Source: Paramacrobiotus richtersi
Taxonomy: Eukaryota > Tardigrada > Eutardigrada > Parachela > Macrobiotidae
Reading direction: 5' to 3'
Length of the DNA: 22,399 bases
NCBI GenBank assembly: GCA_034698045.1
Contig: JAQGAU010000956.1
Location: 1 to 22,399, forward strand
Position 1 is the stretch's first letter, and each line of letters starts with the position of its first letter. The position numbers and the translations under genes are program-made. Positions 15,754 to 22,399 of this stretch are shown here, in pieces. The notes beneath the pieces are model-generated. The model had not been told where the DNA came from and made no database searches. It saw only the letters and a program-made list of their open reading frames with translations.

Positions 15754-17878
15754 TGATGATGATTTATTGGGCTTTAGGTCTGTTACAACCGTAACTACGC
15801 TCTGGTATCAGACCATTTTCAATAAAAACAAAGTTAACAGACATAGAGAAAGTGTCAATAATACAGAGATTTCTGAAAGCAACGTAATGCAGCACTGCTG
15901 TTGCAAGAAAGAGCTATACATCATAGATGTATTTACTGCACTGCGGAAACGCAAGATTTAAGCTTCTCAAAATATCGTTCCAACACAGGTGGTCCAGTCC
16001 TTCGGCGAAGGTCTTAAAGGATTTGTATGCTTCTCGGGGAAGTACAACAGCATTCCACAATCGGACAGCTTCTGCAGCAAAGCAGTTGGCTTCATTCTGG
16101 TCCGGATCAAAAGTCGAAATCAGAAAGGGGTGGTTTGTCTGGCTTCTTGTTCGAATCCTGCTGCTTCTGTTTTAACTAGGAACAATCGTTCTACGCAAGC
16201 AAAAATACCGAACAGCATACGATAAACAAAGCGCAACGATACCTTTATCCTCCGCACAATCTGAGGTTCCATTCCATGGCTTTCCAGCAGGTCCGCGTAT
16301 TGATGACATTCTGTAGCGTTGTAACCGTTTCGCCTCAGGAATCGTTTGACGAAGTCCTCGATGGCATCAATCTGCCCAATCGATTTTGGGCTCCATACTG
16401 GAGCGCAGTAATTCAAAACAGGCTGAATCATAAAACTGAACAATGTCATCCTGGCCGTTTTGCAGGCTGGTGCAAACAACTGATTTACATATCGTTCTCG
16501 ACTCCGACACTTTGACAGAACCAGCTCCGATTGCTTTTTACAGCTGAGCTCGCGATCCACTGCAACTCCATCAACAACTGGAACCGCTAGTCCATTCAGC
16601 TGGCATGGGTTTTCAGGGCGACCCTTTCGCTTTCCAAGACGTAGGTAGTGTGACTTTAGTGGATTTATCGGTAATTTCTTGTTGTTCATCCACTCTGCGA
16701 ACGTTATCAGGTCCTTCTGGAACTGAATTTGGTCTTCCGCTGAGATGATTTCTCGGAATGCCATAATGTCGTCTGCGAACGTGTACACCTCACTTTCGCT
16801 AGAAAAACAATCGGTTACATCATTTAGATAGCAAGTAAACAGGGTTGGGCCTAAAACAGAGCCCTGGGGCACGCCGCTTGTGACTGGTCGTTCGCTTGAT
16901 TGTGCGTTGTTCACAATCGTGACTTGCTTGCGATTTCTCAGATATTCCGCAACAATTGCGATTAAACCATGGTCCACTTTAAGCTTGCACAAGTCAGTTA
17001 ACAGCATTTGGTGATCGACCCGATCAAACGCTTCCGAACAATCAAAAAACAGAGCATCTACGTTATGACCTCGACGCAGAGCGTCCTGCCACTTCTGCAG
17101 GACCACCGTCAGGAGCAGTTCCACTGACCTTCCCGCTCGGTAACCATACTGATGGTTTTTCAACCCCCCTCCGTTTCGCAAGGACGTCTTCAGCAGTGGG
17201 CAAAAAGCAATTTCGAAACCTTTTGACTCTGGTTTTAACAAATGAATCGGCCTCCAATTTAACGGTAAGTTCTTCTGGACATGCGGCTTAGGAACTGCAA
17301 CGACTTCAGATAGTTTCCAACAATCAGGGAAAGTTTTTTCATTCAACAGCGATTGAAACAGAAGGGTTAGTGGCGCTACGAGAGCGGAGCGACACGAATG
17401 CAAGAGTGCGTTCGATATCCTGTGAATACCGGAGCTTTTGTTAGCCTGCATTCCATTTAACGCAAATGTTACACACATCTCATCCAGAGTGCAGGGTTCA
17501 GAATCGCAAAGTTGCATCTCGAACGCTGTACTGCGGCAGTGCAGCTCGCACTTGTTATGCACGCTACAAAACTCGACATTCAGCAATTCGGCTTTCTTCT
17601 GATCGGTTTCGGCGACTGTCCCGTCTACACATAAAAGCGGTGGCAAGTCTGTTTTGTCAACAGCAGTTTTTACGTAAGTCCAAAATGTTTTCGGACATTT
17701 CATGTTTTCTGACGCTTTCAGCATGTCCGTACGGTAAAACTCTCTCGCTTTTGCGATACCAGTTTGCTCAATGATCTTCAATGTAAGCGTAGCTGCGTCT
17801 GTGACCTCTGATATTTTGCTGTTTTCATCATACGGTAAACTCTGTCTCGCTTTCGCATAAGCAAAGCTAGTTTTTTAG
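15754..17878 (-). mobile_element. 5'-truncated CR1/Jockey-like non-LTR retrotransposon
   Basis: On the minus strand the element contains a reverse-transcriptase ORF, its C-terminal extension and a 3' UTR. The 3' end reads GCCCAATAAATCATCATCAC, a polyadenylation-like AATAAA followed by a short ATC microsatellite, which is how CR1-type elements commonly end instead of with poly(A). The 5' end is lost: the coding frame begins at a TAA near 17878 and no endonuclease or ORF1 region precedes it. Truncation at the 5' end is the usual outcome of target-primed reverse transcription. Confidence 0.85.
15914..17877 (-). pseudogene. non-LTR reverse transcriptase, truncated and frameshifted
   Basis: The main frame (16120-17877) encodes the RT domain. 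Counting from a TTG at 17781, it has NWRPI at about residues 175-179, FFDCSEAFDRVDH at 245-257 with the first catalytic Asp, GVPQGSVLGP at 303-312 and the catalytic FADD at 335-338. The thumb and C-terminal region follow, with NYCAPVWSP. The motif NKSSGIHRI stands where NKSPGPDGI is usual. The frame stops at 16120-16122, but a shifted frame continues with STFDPDQNEANCF, AVRLWNAVVLP and SFKTFAEGLDHL to TAG at 15914-15916. That is the typical C-terminal W-N-x-x-x-P / S-F-K signature, so a single indel near a GGGG run (plus strand, about 16130) breaks the gene. The EN domain is absent. Confidence 0.9.
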
Positions 17879-17879
17879 G

Positions 17880-18345
17880 GTATCGCTTAAAGTGTTTGCC
17901 GTATGTAGGTGTAAAGGTCTCTCAGTTTTATACTCGTGATATCGACTAACAGTTGCGAAAAGAGTGCTGTCTTGTTAGTTTGCTGCGTTTTTGCTGAACA
18001 GGTTTCTGACTGCGATCGACAGTATGTGAGTACGGAGTCGCGGAAAAAATCATCAAAATATGTCAGTAAACAGTTGTTTTGAAGACCTTGCTCTCGTTGT
18101 TAAATCAGTAGTTTCTAACATCAGGGCTAAGATTAGCGCTAGGCGTTGAGATGTTGATGAGTACATAAGCGCTATTGGACTTTGTCGAATCGGAAAGTGG
18201 ATTATGATTCTGCAAGACTGGTTCCGCGTCTCCAAGAATATCTTCAAGGTTTGATCTAGTCGGGCAGATAGTTAATGTGCACGACTAGGGCATTAAATTT
18301 GCAACTGGTATCAGGACACTGTGCTGAACAAGCCTGAATAAAGTT
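17880..18345 (+). other. retroelement-like or short transcript unit with polyadenylation signal
   Basis: ATG at 18060 opens MSVNSCFEDLALVVKSVV and NIRAKISARR. A TGA follows, and the same frame continues with DVDEYISAIGLCRIGKWI, LQDWFRV and NIFKV to a second TGA near 18254. An AATAAA lies at 18337-18342 just before a TATATGATC sequence. It abuts the truncated end of the minus-strand element. It may be an internally deleted LINE, a SINE-like unit or a small decayed gene; no known domain was seen. Confidence 0.25.
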
Positions 18346-18347
18346 AT

Positions 18348-18563
18348 ATGATCATAGCTCCGTTTTGCGGGATCAGCAAAAATGTATTTTGTGATTTAAT
18401 AATAATTTGTCTATTGTCTTGCTGCACCGGAGCTAACGCAGAAAGACTTCAAGCACGCTGCAGGAACAAGAAGGAACACAATATCGTCAAAGATGCGTTC
18501 AAACAAACCGTAAACCGATTAATAAATACAAAAAGCTTGGCAAAAAGAAGGTTACATGAATGA
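18348..18563 (+). CDS. small putative secreted basic protein, 71 residues
   Basis: From ATG 18348 the frame has a hydrophobic core (FCDLIIICLLSCC) ending TGANA, a good signal-peptidase context. It is followed by a basic mature part (ERLQARCRNKKEHNIVKDAF and LINTKSLAKRRLHE) to TGA 18561-18563. Predicted length after cleavage is about 40 residues with one cysteine, so it is not a multi-disulfide peptide. KRR near the C-terminus could be a processing site. No family recognised. It sits directly after a possible retroelement 3' end and before an antisense RT remnant, so chance is possible. Confidence 0.35.
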   Translation: MIIAPFCGISKNVFCDLIIICLLSCCTGANAERLQARCRNKKEHNIVKDAFKQTVNRLINTKSLAKRRLHE

Positions 18564-18599
18564 GGTGTAATATAAAAATGCTTGATACACTTCAGTCCA

Positions 18600-18800
18600 C
18601 TGAAGTCGACAGTCCAAAGAGATCTTTTGAAAATGCTCATCAAAGATCCATAACAATTCTGGTGCAAAGGAAGTTCGTTCCAAATCACTGCCATTCGGCT
18701 AATTGACGTGGAATCGTCCGGTGTGAAGTCAGATCCACACAACCGTGTCCTGGCAGCGCTAACTGGGATTTGTACGTCCTTTGTGCCCAGCTCAAGCAGA
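18600..18800 (-). pseudogene. C-terminal remnant of another non-LTR reverse transcriptase
   Basis: On the minus strand one frame reads RTYKSQLALPGHGCVDLTS (about 18730-18790). The next frame continues with STSISRMAVIWNELPL and GSLMSIFKRSL (18616-18742). The order R..L.LP, then S-R-x-A-x-x-W-N-x-L-P and S-L-x-x-F-K-x-x-L, is the conserved tail of CR1/Jockey-like RTs. A frameshift separates the two halves and the catalytic part is missing. It is not a piece of the 15914-17877 copy, which retains its own tail. Confidence 0.6.
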
Positions 18801-19034
18801 TGACTTCTGTATACAGCTTCAGTTTCATTTCATCGAGGGCTGTTTTAGATTCAGGGAGAGAGAGAAACACGTTAACCGATCCACACTTTAGTACATTCTC
18901 ACTGCACTTCATGATGTTAGAGAACAAATCTTTTACTCAAACTGCTGCTTGGCACTTTTACTGCTCAGTAACTTTTGCTGGGCATGCGAAACGTCACTAA
19001 ACATTATGGCGTCGCTTCCCAATATGTGTACCAG

Positions 19035-19258
19035 AAGTGAACATCGGGGAGATCCATGGCCGACTGATTCCGATCAGATACCCATGGGGTTACGACAATC
19101 TGCAAGAACTCAGCTTCCGGAAGATTCTTATACTTGAAGTTCCTTTAAGACATCACTACACTTACGTCTTCGTGGACCTATGTTCCGAGTTTCTTCGAAT
19201 GTCAACACTTACGAAATGCCGTAATACCGGCGCTGACTTAAGTACGAGGTCCATGTAA
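19035..19258 (+). CDS. exon-like ORF, 73 codons, unknown
   Basis: An acceptor-like ATGTGTACCAG leads into a frame reading NIGEIHGRLIPIRYPWGYDN, then LQELSFRKILILEVPL and HHYTYVFVDLCSEFLRM, to TAA 19256-19258. The composition is balanced and protein-like. No ATG at the start (GTG 19037), so an upstream exon would be needed. No recognised domain. Confidence 0.3.
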
Positions 19259-19361
19259 AGACTTGTGCAATTGACCTAGTAGCTTCGCTTCCTGGAGTCC
19301 ATTCAAAGTGGTTTTATTTACGATATAAACGTTTGTTTGATCTTTCATATAAAAGCACTAG

Positions 19362-19481
19362 GAGGAAGAAACCGCAAAAAAAAGCAACAGAAAATTGGAA
19401 AGCCGAAGTAATTCTTCTGGTGCTGTCAGCATCAGCTTTCGAGACCACTTAAATAATTTGTTGAGCCCTTACTTTTCATAA
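19362..19481 (+). CDS. putative terminal exon, 39 codons, unknown
   Basis: After TTTCATATAAAAGCACTAG the frame reads EEETAKKSNRKLESRSNSSG and AVSISFRDHLNNLLSPYFS, then TAA 19479-19481. It could end the gene containing 19035-19258, but no donor in that exon matches the phase clearly. The TATAAAAG overlapping the acceptor could alternatively be a TATA box. Confidence 0.25.
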   Translation, partial: EEETAKKSNRKLESRSNSSGAVSISFRDHLNNLLSPYFS

Positions 19482-20153
19482 ACGAAAGCTCTTCTCTATA
19501 TATTTAGGAAAGATTTACATTGGCTTAAAAATATAATTTGATCGAAGCTCCGTGGACTTGGATGGGTCACGTAGCAGTTTTTACGTAAACCGACCAATTC
19601 TGGCTGTATCTGATCTCAGCTTTCGTTGACGAATCAACTGAGAACATTCTATACGCAACCATTTATCCTGAGTTATTCGGCGCAAAGACTTTGGTTATTG
19701 GCCTTTTGGTTCGACGAGGACAATTGACAAAAGTATCTGTGAAAAAAAACCACAGATTACCGGCTGGTCGAATTATTTTAAATTAATTTTAAGAAAGGTG
19801 GGGTTCAAATTTCAATTTTTTTAATAACTCAGGAAGTGGAAATGCAGTGTTCACGCTCTAGCATAACAGACGGACGACTGGATATACAGACTCAGTTATT
19901 CCTTTCTCGGAACACTGCAAACTAGTGGAAAAAAACAAACGTTTATGCGCAAAAATCTTGAATGAACAGCACTGAAATACATGCATTTAGAGATTCTGAC
20001 GCTGTTTCCCACCATTTCGAAATTTCTTTTTTGGTGTATGCATGAATGATTTTTTTTAAAGAGAAAGTGGCAGCTTTGGATCAGATTTGCTTAGTTGGTC
20101 GGAAAAGGTGACAGTTGCAAGGCATTTTACTTGCACCTCGTAATTACGTTCAG
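19482..20153. other. no gene seen
   Basis: AT-rich stretch without frames over 60 codons. There are homopolymer runs (A8 near 19743, T runs near 19820 and 20051) and nothing else recognisable. Confidence 0.5.
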
Positions 20154-20446
20154 TTTCTGCGCGTGAAGTCCTGGAGCAGGTTTTGATCCCATGTGCCATC
20201 GAAGCCAACAAGACGAAAAACAGCACCGTACAACTGCAGCATGAAGTCTCCGAGATGAAAACACTTTTGCGGCATTTACCAATATTTGGCGCTTTTGTTG
20301 GCTTAATTTGTTTAAATGGACACACAAGAACAACGACAAAGACGCAACAGAAACCACAACGTAAGTCCGTAACTGGCATTTCTTCCGTTCGGTCAGCCAG
20401 TGCACGCCGAAGAGCGAGTCTACTTATAGTAGATTTAACTATATGA
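20154..20446 (+). CDS. putative exon: helical segment, hydrophobic stretch, basic tail
   Basis: Acceptor-like TTACGTTCAG precedes a frame open to TGA 20444-20446. It reads SAREVLEQVLIPCAIEANKT and STVQLQHEVSEMKTLLRHL, then a short hydrophobic run (FGAFVGLICLNG), Thr/Gln/Lys-rich sequence and SARRRASLLIVDLTI. The QLQHEVSEMKTLL part could be a short coiled coil and the hydrophobic run a membrane segment. A donor-like GTAAGT at 20361 and an acceptor at 20396 bound 36 bases divisible by three, so the frame survives either way. An internal ATG at 20183 is a possible start. Family unknown. Confidence 0.35.
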
Positions 20447-20502
20447 TTTAAAAATACAATACACCTGCGCTAAATCATTTCCTTCTCGTATGTACAGTAC
20501 AT

Positions 20503-20790
20503 CGTCGCGGCAGTCTCTAGCTGTACAGAATCCTGACCAGACAACTATGCGGTTGCGGCTGGTCGCGCTTATGTCATGTAGTCGCGGCTTTTTCTAGCTA
20601 TCCTGACAGGCAACTATAAGGTCGCGGCTGGTTGCGCTTTCATAATGGAGTCGCGGCGATCGCGGCAGTTTCTAGCAATCCTGACTTGGGAACTATATGG
20701 TCTCGGTTGGTCGCGCTTGTATAATGGAGTCGCGGCGGTCGCGACAGTTTCTGACTATTATCCCTACCGAGCAACTATGTAGTCGCGGCG
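20503..20790 (+). repeat. ~78-bp tandem repeat, three full copies and a partial
   Basis: GTCGCGGCAGTTTCTAGC, then ATCCTGAC, then CAACTATA.GGTCGCGG, then CTGGTCGCGCTT and ATAATGGAGTCGCGG recur with starts near 20504, 20581, 20659 and 20739. The last unit is shortened, ending near 20790. CpG-containing TCGCGG occurs at both ends of each unit, unlike the AT-rich surroundings. No frame is conserved. Confidence 0.85.
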
Positions 20791-21529
20791 TTGCTCGAGT
20801 ACGCAACAAGACAGTGACCATGAAAGGAAAGTTGTGTACCGATTGAGCCACTTCTGGCCGACAGTCCGTTTTGAGCAGGAGTGCACAACGGGCGCATAAT
20901 GTTGTACAGATACGTGCTTTTGCGTGTGTTTTTGTTCTTACCTCCGTTTCGATCAGATGCTAGAAGATGCATGGTATAATCATGCCTGGCAATATAAATC
21001 TGATTCTAGATACTGTTCTTTCACGTTCATAATTGGAGATGTTCGATTTCTATTTTAAATGTTTTCACTGCGTCAGCAATAGACTAAGAGATTTTGCCGG
21101 AAAGTATCAGATGCACGCTCTTATGGGAAATTACCCAAAGTCAAGTCCAGTTTCGGTGAAATGATGTGACATTTAATCGCTGTTGTGCGACTGACAATTT
21201 GAATGTCTAGACTGTGCACAAAAGCTAGCCTTTCAATGGGAATAAAGCTTATGACATACGTGCAAGCAATTATAGAAATGGTATATTCCATGAAATGCAT
21301 GAATATATCATCTTAAAGCCTCAAAACGGAAGCGCCATTCAAGGATGTCGTCTAGTGTTCAGAGTGCATAGCGCCTGAAATGTAAAACTGGGTACTGTAC
21401 CAGGTGAAAATGGCACCGATATTCGGCAAAAAGGCGCTAGAAGGTTTCCCTTGGAACATCCTGATGTACTCACGCAAAAAATATCGGTGAAGTAGAAAAT
21501 ACTGTACATTGCGTCCACTGGACTGTTCA
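20791..21529. other. no gene seen
   Basis: Only short frames on both strands, the longest of which continues antisense into the MITE-like element. No splice-supported exon was found. Confidence 0.45.
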
Positions 21530-21775
21530 TTAAACAATGAAACAATTTTGGTACAAAATTTTGAATGAGAAAGTTTTCCTACATCGGTGAAAGTTTTCCT
21601 ATATTTGCCAATATCGGTGGAACAATGTACGGATAATCCCAAGAAAAAACTATTTAGAAAGTGTTTTTCGCAACTTGCTATGCCGGATTTTTAGTTAGTG
21701 AACTTTTTGAGTGAAAAGACGTCGAATGAGCCTCCATGGACATCCGGGCCGCTTCTGGCTAGATAAGCTTTCTGA
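21530..21775. mobile_element. MITE-like element, diverged copy 2
   Basis: Shares landmarks in the same order with 14076-14317: ATTAAACAATGAAA.AA, TTTTGAATGAGAAAGTTTTCC, AGAAAGTGTTTTTCGCAA and TAGATAAGCTTTC at the right end. GAAAGTTTTCCTA is locally duplicated (about 21569 and 21590). The left inverted arm is degraded, so the hairpin is weaker than in copy 1. Confidence 0.55.
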
Positions 21776-21900
21776 AGAAACCGACTTTGCTGTTGTCTGA
21801 CAAAAAAGTAATGTTAACGGGCAAGTGGGGAAGCGAAGGGGTTCGAGTGCAAAATATGGCAAAAGATTGTCCGGCGCGTAGATCATTCATGTCCGTTCAT

Positions 21901-22399
21901 TCATTGTTCGTTTCCAACGCGGGTTTTGCGGGTTATTAAGCCCTGCCAAAACCGGTTCGAGATGTAATAGCCATGAAGGTTGGTGATATAGAAAAAGACT
22001 GGGTCCACCAACGCCAGGAAGGGGTACAGAACAGATCGTGCGGTATTCAGTTCAGCTAACTCGCTTTCCGGGATATAGCCCACCACAAAATAGTATACTA
22101 CAGAGTATACCCGGTAACCAGCAGACGACGGCTCCAATTGTTAACAGCGTCATGAGAATGAATGACCTGGATATCCTCCACTTTTTGTGAGCCGCAATTT
22201 GTTCCGCTTCTCCGGGTGCAGTGTGAGTACGAACTACTCTTCGCCGCAAATATTTCCACAGCAGAACGGGATAGCACACCGGGATAAACAGCTTCGACAC
22301 GTCATACACCCAAATCTTAATGAACGAGAACCAGACCAACTGAGCCTTTTCGTTGATAAAACATCCGACTCGAAGTGAGACCCGGTAATAGATGGCGTC
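21901..22399 (-). CDS. rhodopsin-like GPCR, C-terminal half (TM5-TM7), runs off the right edge
   Basis: Read from 22399 down, an extracellular-loop segment with a cysteine (RVSLRVGCFINEKAQLVW) leads into TM5 (YDVSKLFIPVCYPVLLW). The third intracellular loop with RRR follows, then TM6 (ILMTLLTIGAVVCWLP; CWLP at 22112-22123). TM7 lies in the adjacent frame (VVYYFVVGYIPES, then SVLYPFLALVDPVFFY; DPVFFY at 21988-22005), and a short basic tail ends at the stop 21901-21903. CWxP and D-P-x-x-Y (a common variant of N-P-x-x-Y) identify class A. One extra G just after CWLP (plus strand about 22109-22111, a CCC run) shifts the frame, so the two halves are separate ORFs. It is either a recent pseudogene or a sequence error. 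TM1-TM4 lie beyond the window. The ligand cannot be inferred. Confidence 0.75.

Noticed and set aside
16145-16160. GTTCGAATCC resembling a tRNA T-arm
   Set aside because: It lies inside the RT coding sequence (minus strand GFEQEA) and no acceptor, D or anticodon arms surround it.
19397-19420. GGAAAGCCGAAGTAA resembling the exon end of genes A and B (GGCAAGCCGAAGTAAG)
   Set aside because: The match is about 15 bases with no flanking similarity, and another frame here gives a better exon (19362-19481).
21352-21642. 96-codon minus-strand ORF
   Set aside because: It overlaps the MITE-like element, and a matching frame is not kept in the other copy of the element.

Overview
The window looks like nuclear DNA of an invertebrate animal. 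The main reasons are short introns (66-131 bases where exon homology fixes them) with GT-AG or GC-AG borders, the C-terminal part of a rhodopsin-like GPCR, a CR1/Jockey-like non-LTR retrotransposon, foldback elements and minisatellites. There are no operons, bacterial genes or CRISPR arrays. I cannot name the phylum from sequence alone; a small compact genome would fit, and a tardigrade is only a guess. Exon models were built by eye from frame, splice consensus and, where available, comparison of duplicated copies.

Left part (1-6650). A 21-bp tandem repeat sits at the edge, followed by three copies of an ~80-bp repeat and a TATA box with a short ORF. Positions 1590-6650 then hold a decaying tandem array of one gene family. 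Its product is a cysteine-rich, probably secreted protein with some resemblance to Ly6/uPAR-type or similar small disulfide domains. Gene A (exons 2431-2569, 2653-2863, 2995-3088) and gene B (exons 5208-5361, 5428-5646, 5776-5833) share intron positions and phases. A third fragment (C, about 6430-6650) and an orphan terminal exon (4520-4583) belong to other copies. The sequence between the genes is also duplicated. Several members carry one-base frame breaks.

Middle (6650-11600). This is a series of small exon-like ORFs on both strands with no recognised family. The best are a minus-strand acidic ORF (7011-7291), a two-exon gene ending in an acidic tail (8084-8432), a cysteine-rich terminal exon (8764-9032) and a two-exon gene (9448-10444). 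A frame broken by only two stops runs from 10716 to 11351.

Right part (11600-22399). A gene-poor stretch contains foldback elements (13658-13908; 14076-14317, with a relative at 21530-21775). A 5'-truncated non-LTR retrotransposon lies on the minus strand (15754-17878), and a second reverse-transcriptase C-terminal remnant lies at 18600-18800. Beyond it are a small putative secreted protein (18348-18563), a few orphan exons, a ~78-bp tandem repeat (20503-20790) and the 3' end of a GPCR gene that runs off the right edge on the minus strand. Single-base frame breaks recur in otherwise well-conserved genes across the window, so assembly error and pseudogene decay are both live explanations.
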